From Hofstenia miamia (Eukaryota; Xenacoelomorpha; Acoela): a stretch of DNA of 64,000 bases. This document shows, one piece after another, positions 1-12,200 of the stretch (position 1 is the stretch's first letter; every line of letters starts with the position of its first letter). A program made the translations under genes and the position numbers. The stretch is taken from positions 1,687,145 to 1,751,144 of the forward strand of contig SCFE01000056.1 in the NCBI GenBank assembly GCA_004352715.1, written 5' to 3'. The notes under the pieces were generated by a model, which was given only the letters and a program-made list of their open reading frames with translations, ran no database searches and had not been told where the DNA came from.

Positions 1-262
1 CCGCTTTGTTAGGAAGCAACCCAAATGATCCAACAAATCCATACTTTCTAATTAATTATCTGACCCATGTAATTAAGAATACACTGAGCTGTTGGCTAAA
101 TGAAAGTTTCAAAACTATATTTTTACAATGTATCAATGGAAATTTCCAACGGTTATAATGTATCAATTTTGACTGCAGACTGAAATCACTTTCATAATTT
201 TTAAAAATAGGATTTAATACAACAACGTCAGGTACAATCAACCGCCGCAGTACCTACACATA

Positions 263-505
263 TTAAGTATTTAAGAATTTTACTGGAACGGCTCCTGAGG
301 TACAATCTGCAATAAAAAGCAGGGCAAATAAAACAGAACAGTATATAATATTACGAATTTTTTTAAATTTTTTAAATGTTGAATCCCCACTTTCAGAATC
401 TTCAAAACGTAATAATTTAATAAAAGCTTTCCAAACTTCAAGCGATGAGAATTTGAGTAGCTTCGAAAAATAGGTAAACTTACAAAGTTTATGAGCTGCC
501 ATCAA
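263..505 (-). CDS. possible exon(s) of an unassigned membrane protein
   Basis: An 80-codon minus-strand reading frame has a charged stretch (about residues 34-48, acidic then Lys-rich) followed by one strongly hydrophobic segment at about residues 50-72, which looks like a transmembrane helix. Possible splice signals are present: GTAAGTTTACC shortly after the first codons could be a donor, with an AG about 48 nt downstream, so the open frame may be two exons joined by a tiny intron. A possible continuation lies at 56-241 after a short GT...AG stretch. The W-x-x-F, acidic, Lys-rich, hydrophobic order faintly recalls the N-terminal part of metazoan chitin synthases, but too little is present to claim it. 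It may equally be chance coding potential at the window edge. Confidence 0.22.
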   Translation of the reverse strand: MMAAHKLCKFTYFSKLLKFSSLEVWKAFIKLLRFEDSESGDSTFKKFKKIRNIIYCSVLFALLFIADCTSGAVPVKFLNT

Positions 506-540
506 ATTATAATCGAATTTAAGGCAAAAACTTAAAGAAT

Positions 541-1926
541 CAATTTATAACTTTTACTTGTAGAATTTAATGAAATCCCGAACTTTTCTATGGTAAGAAG
601 AAGATTATTCTTCATTTGGAAATTCGCACTTGAAAATAGAGCAAATTTCTACTAATATTATTGAAACAATTTATAACTTTTACTTGTAGAATTTAATGAA
701 ATCCCGAACTTTTCTATGGTAAGAAGAAGATTATTCTTCATTTGGAAATTCGCACTTGAAAATAGAGCAAATTTCTACTAATATTATTGAAACAATTTAT
801 AACTTTTACTTGTAGAATTTAATGAAATCCCGAACTTTTCTATGGTAAGAAGAAGATTATTCTTCATTTGGAAATTCGCACTTGAAAATAGAGCAAATTT
901 CTACTAATATTATTGAAACAATTTATAACTTTTACTTGTAGAATTTAATGAAATCCCGAACTTTTCTATGGTAAGAAGAAGATTATTCTTCATTTGGAAA
1001 TTCGCACTTGAAAATAGAGCAAATTTCTACTAATATTATTGAAACAATTTATAACTTTTACTTGTAGAATTTAATGAAATCCCGAACTTTTCTATGGTAA
1101 GAAGAAGATTATTCTTCATTTGGAAATTCGCACTTGAAAATAGAGCAAATTTCTACTAATATTATTGAAACAATTTATAACTTTTACTTGTAGAATTTAA
1201 TGAAATCCCGAACTTTTCTATGGTAAGAAGAAGATTATTCTTCATTTGGAAATTCGCACTTGAAAATAGAGCAAATTTCTACTAATATTATTGAAACAAT
1301 TTATAACTTTTACTTGTAGAATTTAATGAAATCCCGAACTTTTCTATGGTAAGAAGAAGATTATTCTTCATTTGGAAATTCGCACTTGAAAATAGAGCAA
1401 ATTTCTACTAATATTATTGAAACAATTTATAACTTTTACTTGTAGAATTTAATGAAATCCCGAACTTTTCTATGGTAAGAAGAAGATTATTCTTCATTTG
1501 GAAATTCGCACTTGAAAATAGAGCAAATTTCTACTAATATTATTGAAACAATTTATAACTTTTACTTGTAGAATTTAATGAAATCCCGAACTTTTCTATG
1601 GTAAGAAGAAGATTATTCTTCATTTGGAAATTCGCACTTGAAAATAGAGCAAATTTCTACTAATATTATTGAAACAATTTATAACTTTTACTTGTAGAAT
1701 TTAATGAAATCCCGAACTTTTCTATGGTAAGAAGAAGATTATTCTTCATTTGGAAATTCGCACTTGAAAATAGAGCAAATTTCTACTAATATTATTGAAA
1801 CAATTTATAACTTTTACTTGTAGAATTTAATGAAATCCCGAACTTTTCTATGGTAAGAAGAAGATTATTCTTCATTTGGAAATTCGCACTTGAAAATAGA
1901 GCAAATTTCTACTAATATTATTGAAA
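541..1926. repeat. tandem minisatellite, 11 copies of a 126-bp unit
   Basis: Eleven consecutive copies of a 126-bp AT-rich unit start at 541, 667, 793, 919, 1045, 1171, 1297, 1423, 1549, 1675 and 1801. They appear identical base for base, and the array is exactly 1386 bp. Each unit has a short hairpin (GAAGAA-GATTA-TTCTTC). On the plus strand it also has a TACTAAT-like motif, a T-rich stretch ending in TTGTAG, a 29-nt segment and a GTAAGAAG donor-like site. All frames are closed. The lack of divergence implies very recent expansion or homogenisation. Confidence 0.97.
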
Positions 1927-2385
1927 CAATAGTCTATGCAGTTGATTAAATTTTCAAATTTGTAAAAGAAACATCTGTTCAAAACCCTATTTTGATCGAA
2001 TTTAGATAAAATTAAAATCGATTGCTGGGTTTTTTATCTAAGTGATGCGTTGGTAACATACTCCTTGTATTCATACGGTTGCAAACAGCTGTTTTTTCGA
2101 TATTAATTTGCTTATACTCTTTGGATATACAGGAGCTGTAATGTTCATATTATGCAACATTTTGCTTAGGATAGAGAATCAGGGGCACGCTTGAAGATTT
2201 TTACAATAACAGCAGAAGGTGAAATGAACAAAATGACTAAAGGAGTATCTAGGCATGTATCCTTACCATCTATTCTTGAAGCAGTCAATCACCGAGTCGG
2301 AACTTAAAGATCAAATGAGTTTCACGAACTGGGCGCTGCAAGATCCTGGTCATTTTGAACATTTATTGTGATGTGTATGTACATG
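1927..2385. other. no recognisable feature
   Basis: AT-rich unique sequence between the 126-bp array and the Tc1-like element. No ORF, repeat or RNA-like structure was recognised. Confidence 0.5.
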
Positions 2386-2888
2386 TACAGCCTTGTTCAT
2401 AATAGTTCGGACCGTTTATATAAGTCTAATTTTAAGCGACCATATAGCCCATCATTTTCCAAATAGCCATCTCTCCAATATACTTTCAAGTATTTTGACG
2501 TCAAACGCGAGCAAATTCCGGAAAGACGGGCTAAATTTGTTTGGAAACAGCTCGTTGTTTTGGAAGGGCGCCCTGATTTCGCAAATGGCCCAATTTGCCC
2601 GGCTCTCTTATAATGTGAAATTATTAAAGATATTTGCTTTAATAATGGAAGAAATTCGCAAACTCTTACTGTTGAATTGTTTCCAGGAATTTTGAAACTG
2701 TTATTTTTCGTATTTCGAAGGTATAATGACATAAGTGCTCAGCAACTGTCAGAAATGTTAAGATTAGACCAAACAGCTGACAGGTACATTCTGAAATAGA
2801 CATTCACATTATCAAAGTACCAGCAACAACCAAGAGAACAAGGTCAATGTGAAAAACATTAGTCCGAACTATTATGCACAAGGCTGTA
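2386..2888 (-). mobile_element. Tc1-like short transposon with TIRs and TA duplication
   Basis: Inverted ends of about 25 bp beginning CAGCCTTGT lie at 2388-2412 and 2862-2886 and differ at one position. They are flanked on both sides by TA (2386-2387 and 2887-2888), the target duplication expected of the Tc1/mariner superfamily. The 499-bp body is far shorter than a full Tc1 element (about 1.3-1.7 kb), so this is an internally deleted, non-autonomous copy. The residual reading frame runs on the minus strand. Confidence 0.9.
2397..2732 (-). pseudogene. Tc1-like transposase N-terminal relic
   Basis: This 111-codon frame lies entirely inside the Tc1-like TIRs. Its central part reads like the helix-turn-helix region of Tc1-family transposases: an I-x-x-HYKR-x-GQIGP segment followed by SGRPSKTT, which matches the GRPRKTT AT-hook/linker between the two HTH domains. 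The DDE catalytic domain is absent, so no active transposase can be made. The right end of the frame runs into the terminal repeat, so the apparent C-terminus is not original coding sequence. Confidence 0.75.
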
Positions 2889-5599
2889 TATAGTTTTGGA
2901 ATACATATGATTGTATCACTTTCTGCAGTAATTCTAAAATCTTCATGCCTGCTAGTGCCCCTGATACTATCCTATTTTATTATTATTATTATTAAATAGA
3001 TTTATTACCTTAACACAGGTCTACAAATATATTATATAATATGAAAATTACATCAAAATTATATTTTGCGTTACTTTTGGCCAGCCTTGTATTGTAACTC
3101 TCAATATAGACCGTCTGTGATAAGAAAAGCTGCAAACATTTTACTAAGTCTCGAAAATGTTTACAGTTGCTAGAATATCAGTTTAAAGTGCTGATAGCAT
3201 CTCGTGACTAGCTTGAATTTATGTACAAGAGATTTATTGACATTTCAAAAAAGCTATGTATAGATAAATGCGAAATTTGTTAATAACGCCTGACTACTTG
3301 ACAACTTAAAAAGTTTACGCAGCATATCGATAAGGCATCCATAAAATTAAAGTACGTAAATGAGGTATCATTTCGCCTCTGTTTTTCTGTCTGTATGTCA
3401 GCAGGATTTCTCAAAAACTAAAATATGGATCTTTATGAAAAAAATCGAGATAAGTATTGGTCTACTATGCATCCCATTAAATTTCCAGACTAATCCGGAT
3501 TGTCGTCTGGAAACTAGAAGCAAAGTCTTTTTACGAATTTCAAGAGACAAGTTGTGAATGATTGATATAACCTAAACTACTTGGGGAGGGTGTTTGCAAT
3601 CTCGGATTGTTCCACATATTTTCAATTTATAATTCGCCTATTTATTAAAATTATTATTAATTGGTGCATATTTCAAAGGCTTTCAATGAATAAGTTTTGT
3701 GAGATTAACATGCAGCTTGCATTCGAAAGAATTTGAAAATCGAATGATAAATGTTCACTTCAACCCAGAGATCGACTGTATCAACATCTAAGCAACAACG
3801 ACTTTGACTAAAAACTGATTTGTTAGTCATTATTCCCCAAAATATTATAATTGTCCGACTGATAATATCAGTACTCAAGAAAAAACTAAATAACCAATTC
3901 CATAGTTTAGATATCCATGGTTATAGTGTTGGGATTTTAAGGAAAATTTATAAATATCAACACAATATGAAAAAAATTCTTAATGTAAATTTGTTGGGTT
4001 CCCAATGAAATTATTTTTCGATTTTCAAAACTAGTAAAGATCAAATTTGTTAATTTTCAGAGCAATGACATGCAATGATAAATGAAAATAAAATTGATAA
4101 TCAGTTCATCGTTATACAATCATAGGTCGAAGTAACTCCTAATGGGTGCACTTAAACATTGAGGATCCAAGAAAATCAAATTTTTTCCAACTCTTTTGCG
4201 GGCATATAGATTTTTGAATAAAAATCAAACATTGTTATACTTAAATTCAATTTGTTTGGACTGTTAGAGAAAATTAAAGCAATTAAAATTAGTGAAGATT
4301 TTAAATGTCACTTTCTTGTATTGTAAAACCCATAAATATTTCAACTAGTTCTAAATTTACTGCATAACTCATACTCAGAAGTTTTATAATGCTATTAAAG
4401 ATATTTGTTACTTTCAGGTATTGGTTTTCATGTAGGATTTGCACTACCGTTTTTTGAAGACGAAAGGGTAAATTTGTAGCAGTTATTGTTGAATGTCATC
4501 TTTCCACAGTTATTAAGAGAGAATGCCTCCATCTTTACATTGCTCTGGATTTAACATAACTGAAAAGACTATGTAGTCCATCAATAATGAATGTAACACG
4601 TGCAAAGGTCTAAATCTCATAATCGGAAACCGGGGCTGCCATATTCACTTCACAAAGATTTAATAGTGCTTTTGGCTAAATTTGGATACATTTGAAAGAC
4701 AAAGCAGATGGATTATATATTTCATAGATAAATTTTCTCTCTCTGAATCCATAGAAAGGTAAGCATGGCCCTATTCATGTAATTCGTTTCCTTTAGGAAG
4801 TACAGAGGCAAGAGTTATGGGTGTAGATGATTTACTGTATGAAATATAAAGTAAACAACATTGAATTAGTTTATAGTTTGTTTTGATTCTCAGTTTCATT
4901 TTTTACTAAAGTCTTAGTTTGATATTTACTTTAAATTCAATGACTTATAGCTTAATTTGAATGCGTTAATTTGATTAGCTTATATGTTAAATTGATTGAG
5001 TTATGTTTTAAATTGAATGCAATAATTTGAATGCGTTAGTTTTTAAATTGAACGGTAAAAGGTGCATTCTGATGTGAACTGCAATCTTCGCAAATTTTGT
5101 GTGAATTTATTAGAAGAAAAAGTTCGCTGTTCAATTGATGGATATCAACTTTTTAAACCTTTTAACAAAAAGGCTTTAAATTTTTTAATCAAAAACCGTT
5201 CCTTGATTGAATTCGAAGACTTGAAAAATATACACCATTTTTTGATGAATCTGATTTTTAATTTTATATATCAATTGGAAAGTATTGAAATCATTTATAA
5301 ATATTAAAGACATTTTTTAAAAATTCAAGTGCTTTTGTTGGTGAAATTATTGGGAGAAGGTCCAACCCTAAGATTCCAAAGGTCGACTTCACTACTTCAA
5401 TCATACTCGAAATATGGAAATAATCCTGATAAAATTATTATGTGTTTACAAAAATTGTTGAATAGTTGATGCGATTTCATTTAAAAGCTTCAGAAACAAA
5501 ATCATTGAAAATGCATTTTATTGAAATCGTATAAGTTGGCGAGGACAAATAAGAGACAAAGCTTATCTTCGCTAGTAAGTACTGCAAAAACAATAAGTA
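2889..5599. other. AT-rich stretch without a supported gene
   Basis: It holds a short TTA microsatellite (about 2976-2994) and small open frames (3360-3557, 3820-4008, 5062-5307) with no family signature. I see no other structure. The last part is upstream of the 7TM ORF. Confidence 0.5.
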
Positions 5600-6370
5600 A
5601 TGTGCGAACAAATAATTACGTTCTTTCACGTTTCATTTTATGGCTTAATAGCGATCATCGTTATTATAATAGGAATCTTGACAGTGAAGAAACTTCAAGG
5701 AATTAAAGCTAAAAATGGCATGCTCACTGGATTTACTCAGATGATCTTGATTTCCGAAATCTATGCTGTAGCGATGTTGATACTCACCAATTTCTTTGCA
5801 TTAAGTAAGATCCAAGAAATTCCATTACATTTGATAGTGGGAGCAAATTCTCTACAAAGCAGTTTCGTACTCTTACTTACTCTTACACTTCTAAGCGAGT
5901 TTGAGAAAAGCATACTTTACAAAAAAGTTTTTCGCAAAGATTGGCAGTACTTATTAACAATTGGATTCTTTGTACTGATAGCACAGCATGCCTCGTCTTG
6001 GTATATCAATGAAAAGTCGTTGATGCGTTTACTATTTTTTATGTCTATAATTAGAACAATCACTGCGATTGCATTAATTGTTTTAGCCTACAGAAAATCA
6101 AGAATGATGAATCAAGATTCCTTTGAATTCAAATTGCTCCAAGTCGCTACAATTATCCTCATATACAATGTGTTTCGAACTTCAATTCTTTGGCTACAAT
6201 CGTACTATCTTTTATTGAGTTTTGGATTCATGACCGTATGTTACCTTGGAATAATTTTTAAAATGTTGGGCTCTTTCGAACTTCTATGCGATTCTACTAT
6301 AATATATCTTCTCTTAATTAGAAAGTCAAATTGCCTTGAACCGCAAGAAAGCTGTAAAGAAATTTTGTAA
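5600..6370 (+). CDS. single-exon seven-transmembrane protein, GPCR-like, unassigned
   Basis: An intact 256-codon ORF with strongly patterned hydrophobicity. Probable membrane helices lie at about residues 9-29, 41-68, 75-98, 116-136, 141-163, 178-199 and 202-222, and a shorter hydrophobic stretch lies at 225-240. Loops are short, and a basic loop (YRKSRMM) lies between helices 5 and 6 where G-protein contacts occur in receptors. The chosen ATG has an in-frame TAA 6 bp upstream, so the ORF cannot extend further at that end without splicing. I see no DRY, NPxxY or other class-defining motif, so the assignment to GPCRs rests on topology alone. It could be a lineage-specific chemoreceptor or another polytopic membrane protein. 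A 771-bp intact frame in sequence this AT-rich is unlikely by chance. No neighbours suggest its role. Confidence 0.7.
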   Translation: MCEQIITFFHVSFYGLIAIIVIIIGILTVKKLQGIKAKNGMLTGFTQMILISEIYAVAMLILTNFFALSKIQEIPLHLIVGANSLQSSFVLLLTLTLLSEFEKSILYKKVFRKDWQYLLTIGFFVLIAQHASSWYINEKSLMRLLFFMSIIRTITAIALIVLAYRKSRMMNQDSFEFKLLQVATIILIYNVFRTSILWLQSYYLLLSFGFMTVCYLGIIFKMLGSFELLCDSTIIYLLLIRKSNCLEPQESCKEIL

Positions 6371-7753
6371 ATTACTAAATTTATAATTGAAATTAATTCA
6401 TTTTCCTAATCTTTCAATTAGACACATTGATGACTTAGCAAATTAACTTCCGCAAACACTACCAGCAGCATAGTCTAAGTAATATACTTTTAAAAGAGAA
6501 AAACTATGTACGAAAAGTCACTTATTTACCATTGTTTCTGATAACGGTAAATCAGTGATAAGGTTGGAACACGTATGGAATTTTAGCTGAGGTCTATCAG
6601 GATAAATCAGGTCAGGTCTAACGCGTCGCAAATCAGATCCAAAAAAACAGAATCAAAATGAAATTTGACGGCATCCCCTTTGCTTAATCAATTTAATATC
6701 ATTTTGGTTTTGTTATATCAAAAACATCTAGTTGACGCACTATGAATTTCCATCATTACATATGTTATATATGTCATAGGCTGGTACAAAACAAAAAAAT
6801 GATGGACTTAATAACAATATACAATTATAATATTCTACCTATGCATATGCAACGTCAATGACAAATTTTGTCATTTACATCAAGGACATCCTAAATAATA
6901 TCAAAGTATTTTAAATAATTATTTAATTAGAATAATTTTCTGTTCTCTTAGAATATATTAATACGTAAAAGGTGGGTTTGCATTAAATACAGTGCAAATC
7001 AAAAATGAAATATAATTCTAGAAGAGGATAACATTACTTTTATAAAATCCCTTCTTTTATGGACATCAAGATTAAACAGGTTATAATCAGATCAGGTATT
7101 GATACTGAAGTGCGACGGGTCTGGTCAGCTCTGAAATGCAGGTGTACTCATCTTTAATCAGTGATTTAGTTAACTAATTTCTCTTCAAAATAAATCAATA
7201 AGGACTCACAGAGCTACTTTTCTCAACAAACACAAAGTCTGCCTTCAAAAATTATAGCTTGTCTCGTATTTTCAAGAAATCAAGGCTTTGCAAAGGCCTA
7301 TAGGGCGCTATAGCAAGACAAATGAGATCGCCAATTGAATTTGAGTAAAAACAATATCAATACACGTTCTCTACAAATTGTGAAAGAAGACAAAACTACA
7401 TGCGGTTAAACATAAATGCAATACGTCGATCATAAGTTTGTAAGGAACTACAAAATATTGAATGAAAATATGAAAAAAGTTTTGGGTAATTCTAGTGAAT
7501 AAATCACTATGTTCATAAAATAATAATCGAAGGAACCATCGGTTTTCCGCTTAAAAACAGACATGGGTAAAATCACAAATATATCGCAGCATATATCGGA
7601 TCCTTGATCACGAGCTAATGATGCCAAATGTTGTCGATATTGACAAAGACTATGTCGCAGAGTAGATAACTAAGTAACAAACACATCAGCAAGAAAAGCT
7701 ATTATTTCTTATGTAGTTTATACAGCGATTTTGAAATTAGAAAGTGATATTTG
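6371..7753. other. no recognisable feature
   Basis: AT-rich sequence between the 7TM ORF and the last CCDC83 exon. One plausible minus-strand acceptor (TTACTTAG, near 7675) could lead into a very short alternative terminal exon of CCDC83. Nothing else was recognised. Confidence 0.45.
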
Positions 7754-8093
7754 TTAAATAGGATCAAAAATAAAAAATCTACATTTGAAACATTTCACTA
7801 TTAAAGAATTGAATGCAAAATACGCACCCTCGGAGAAAAATGCTTCATCACTTGCTTCATCAAACGCAGAAAGCTTTTCTTCAATAGCTTTCAAAGTAGC
7901 ACTTTTCGGTCGTTGAGATTTCACGGAAGAAGTCTTTTTCATAGAACTATAACCCGAGGTGGATCCTTCGTCAAAAGACTTTCCTGTATTCAGGTCATGA
8001 CATGAAAGCAAATCTTGCTCCAAAATGCCAACATGAGATTTCGTCTCAGTACTGCATTCAGTGTCGTCATCAAATTGAGTGAGAAATAGTTTC
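7754..8093 (-). CDS. CCDC83: CCDC83 terminal coding exon 7
   Basis: The acceptor TTCTTTTAG precedes 8093. The exon opens with KLFLTQ, which matches the family, and continues into a Ser/Thr/Lys-rich tail with an acidic end (DEASDEAFFSEG). Read through, it stops at 7756-7754. A GTGCGT donor after 7828 offers an alternative end, with coding possibly continuing to a short exon near 7675. The residues after 7828 are Phe/Cys-rich and unlike the preceding tail, so the true C-terminus is uncertain. Confidence 0.75.
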
Positions 8094-9167
8094 CTAAAAG
8101 AATGGAACATAAAATGTATATGGACATTTGACCTGGATTTTGTGCTTAGTTTGTAGTCACTTTTGGTACAATACTTAGATACCGTTAAGTTTTTTAATAT
8201 CAAAGTTGGTGTTAGTAATTAAACTTCACACTTCTATTCAAGTGATAGTGATAGGCCATACTTTCACTGATTTAATAATACTAAAAGCTTTGTGATACAA
8301 AGCCATCAAACATATTGTAATATTGTCTTTTCCCAAGAGCGCTCGCCCATTTACATCTAGAAACATACTTTGTTTCAGTTTCAGCTTTAATTCAGTTTGA
8401 GATTTCTTATTGAATTCGGTTTCAGTTTACATTATCAAACATTCGTCAAAAACCCATCAAACAAACGGCAAACATCTCGTTTATGGCTAATTAGTATAAA
8501 TTAACTGGTTTGCTATGAAAAGGACGATTTTTATTGATCTTAAACCTTGAAAAATTGACCTAACGCACTGAAAAAAACAATTGTTCCTTAATATTGTTTA
8601 CATATTTCTTGATTGCTTTGGCAGCAACAATCTGTCACTATGTGCAATTCAATAATTTGAATAACTATAAATAGAAATGCTGTTTGAGAAACTGATTTTC
8701 ATTTAAAAAATTGACCAAACGAAGAATTTTTTACCCGAAATTGACTTTATTGACCACCTAAACCCAAAAATTTACCAAATAGCCCATATTGACTTTATAA
8801 CCGCACTAGCTATGACTTGTGCACCGTTCGTTTTTGATAAAATTGTTATGAAATATTTTCTGCTAATAAATGTGTATATATATATATATATATAGAAAGA
8901 AAATATGACAATGGAAAAGTATGTAAATTTCAGCGAACATTGCAATTTAATTGATCTTGCTTTTAGAATTGTATTGATACTCAAAAATTGAATAACAATG
9001 ATTATTCACACTATACATATAACCACTGTAAAACAACACATTGAACAAATTTTCAAGTAAGCCTTGCAATGCAGTTCATGTAAATGAGCCTGTTCCAATG
9101 AGGATTTCTATGAAAAAAAGTTGTTTTGTTTAAAATTTGACGTACTAACTTTAACTGTGATTGATAN

Positions 9168-9205
<38 letters not shown>

Positions 9206-12200
9206 TCTGGTGTACAGTAATGATACATGCAGATGAATTGATATTTTCAGGTGAAAGAAATTGGCTGGATTATATAATTAAAGAATTTTGTAATCAGTTC
9301 ACAGTGGGAAAAATACTTTAAGCTAATAATCATTGGGTTAAATTTCTGGGAATGAGTTTACGAAAAAAAATTACCGGTTTTGATTTATCTAAGGAAGATT
9401 ACATAAACACGTTATGTGAAATTGATAATCTATCGAATTATCGTACTGCAACTAGCAAACTGCTTTGTATATCAGCTGTTAGTCGTCCTGACATTAGTCT
9501 TGAAGTTGCTAAGATGCTATCACAAAATTGTTCTCCAAGTGAATTTTGGCTTCATAAAGTTAACAAATTAATACGTTCTTTGAAACATGAAAGCCTATTT
9601 TTGTCATTTACCAGGAGTTCGCATAATGATTCACTAGATTTATATTCTGACGCGTCTTTCGGCAATCCCAGCTGGGGAGAATTTATGTTGTCCAGGGGCC
9701 CCGATTTCATATTTTGGTACTCGAAAAAGTTACACAGAACTACCCGTAGCGCGCTATCAGCAGAAACCATAGCGTTAGTTGATGCGTTGGACTCATCATG
9801 CCGTATTCGACATATTATTTATGCTATTATTGGTCAATAGCTTACTATTAAAGTGTTAACAGACTCTTAATCACTGGTTTGCGGTGTTCAATCTTGCGGT
9901 ATCCATCGTTCGGACTAGACACTGAATTTTATTGATAGTAAATCCATGTTAGCAGATGGTTTGACAAAGTTTAGCAAATTTTCCAAATCAACAATTCAGG
10001 AACTGGTTTGGTCATGAAGGAAGAAGTGGGGAATGTGAACTTCGCATGCTACAAACAACCTGTTAACAGTCTGGTTATAATTTGTTTTAAGCATTATATT
10101 TTTAATTAGATGCAAACGACCGTACAATAAGGTCATACAGGGCTACTTAATATGTTAGGAAGGCCCTGGGTCATATTTTTATTTGTGTTATAATTTTACA
10201 ATAGCCACATAGTATCCTGCGCATTTAAATGTCTTTAGACGTATTCTCTTGGTTCGACAGAACAAATAACATATACTAGATTTGATCATTAACTCAACAA
10301 AAAGCTCTCGAAAAGTTCACAAAATTGATTAGGAGCTGTTTGTATACGAAACGGAAGTCTCCGAATAAGGGCTTTTGCTTTTCCATATTTTATACACGTC
10401 AAACGTTCAACAAGATGCTTGACATCTAGAAAATCATGTAAATAAAAACTTTTTTATGATGATTTCAAATTTCGAATACTTATAGTTTATGATGATAAAT
10501 AGGTATCACATGAGATATTTTCAAGTGAGATGTATAGACCATAGATTTTGTAAATTTGGTCATCCATAAAGTACAGAAAAATTTGAAAATTAAATGTTTA
10601 GTATGACATATGAAAACAAGAGTGGCAGAGCTCCTAAGTATTAATATTATAAATTGAATGAAGAAATTCCCATGGAATTTGATTCAGTAAGTTGTGAAAT
10701 AGGCTGTAAAAATTCTTTCCCTAATATGGCGAAATCGTTGTCACTGTAATTAAAAGGTAAATTTTTTGAAAATTATATTTTGGGAAGCACGCGCCATCAG
10801 CAATATCACCAACACGCGTTCTTAATCCAGGAACCTTCTTAAGTGTAGAATTAAAAAATTCTTTCATTGTAATTGTCAAAATCAGTGTGCACTTAAACTT
10901 TGGACAGATGTAAAAATATTGTCGGATGGAAGATTGCCAATTACAGGAATATAATCCAGTAAATAGTCATAAATTGTTTGTTAATAAAACCAAAAATCAT
11001 GTAACCCAATGATATAATTAATCATTGAAACTATATGAATAAGAAACATCAGTGCATATTTGAAAAATCTATTTTCTAAATAATAAAAATTTAAAATTGT
11101 AAAATATTTTAATAGAAAAAATACTTTGTTATTTTGAGGTCATCAACTTTGCAATCAAACAAGTTAGCCATCATCCGAAGATTATCTTGCTCGATGAGTT
11201 CAACTTCATCTTGAAGTACTTTGACCTCGTCCATGTACGAATTTTTCTTAAAAAATATAATTACTCTAAAGAAGAACAATGGCTTTATAAAGAGATTCAT
11301 TTTAACGATAATGACAGTGCTTACAAAAAAATATAAAATGAAGCATGAAGAACTTTATGAGCATCATTAGACAGAATTTGTATTGGAATTTCCAAATATT
11401 GGAAAATAAAATTAGTAAGTTTAATACTACCTAAATGTTTATCCTAAAAAGTTTTAGTTATCAAACAGATCAACGTAATATCAAATTTATAATTGGAGAT
11501 GCTTACAAAATCAGCTAAGACGACAGAAATACTTAACATTGGTAAAAGAGGTGGAATATGAAAAAATCGTCCCTAAAATTCGACGTAATTAAACTAAAAA
11601 TATTTACTTCATTTTTTAACCACTCGTGATCCTTCATTTCGTTGGTATCTTGTTTATCCATATTTCTAATCGCTTCGTTGGCAGCAGCTTCTTTTACTGA
11701 TGTTATTGTCTTATTAGTATGAAAAGTTACATCTGTTTTGGTTTTTGTAAGTACCTTGGCCAAGAACTCTAAATATGTGGAGGGTGAATTCACAAAAGTT
11801 ACACCGGGGAATGTACATCACAAATTAATATTAGAATTTTAATGGTGATAGAAATTAATCACTATACGCATTTAGCAACATTGTTATGTGAATGCATGCA
11901 ATTTTTCATGTATACTTTGCTAAATTCAGTAGAGCGGCAATTTTGGAGGAATAAGATGTAGAGTTTAGAAGTTCAGCCAACTCTGATAAATAATACTTTC
12001 CTATTTTCTTTACATCTTCAGTCAATAATGAAGCAATGAAACTTGATTGATTGATTTGCTAAAGATTATGAAACGAAAAGATTGAAAGAATTAAAGTGAT
12101 CAAATAAATAATGGAAAATAAAGTGAGCAATGCGTGTCAAATAAATACAAGTGGACATCAAGTGCCCAATGGAGAGAGTGGAGAGCAATAAACACCAGCT

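Noticed and set aside
541-1926. Regularly repeated array considered as a CRISPR
   Set aside because: The whole 126-bp unit repeats with no variable spacers, and the genome is eukaryotic, so it is an ordinary tandem minisatellite.
5062-5307. 81-codon plus-strand frame
   Set aside because: Low-complexity, Lys/Phe/Leu/Asn-rich translation expected from AT-rich DNA, with no splice link to the 7TM ORF.
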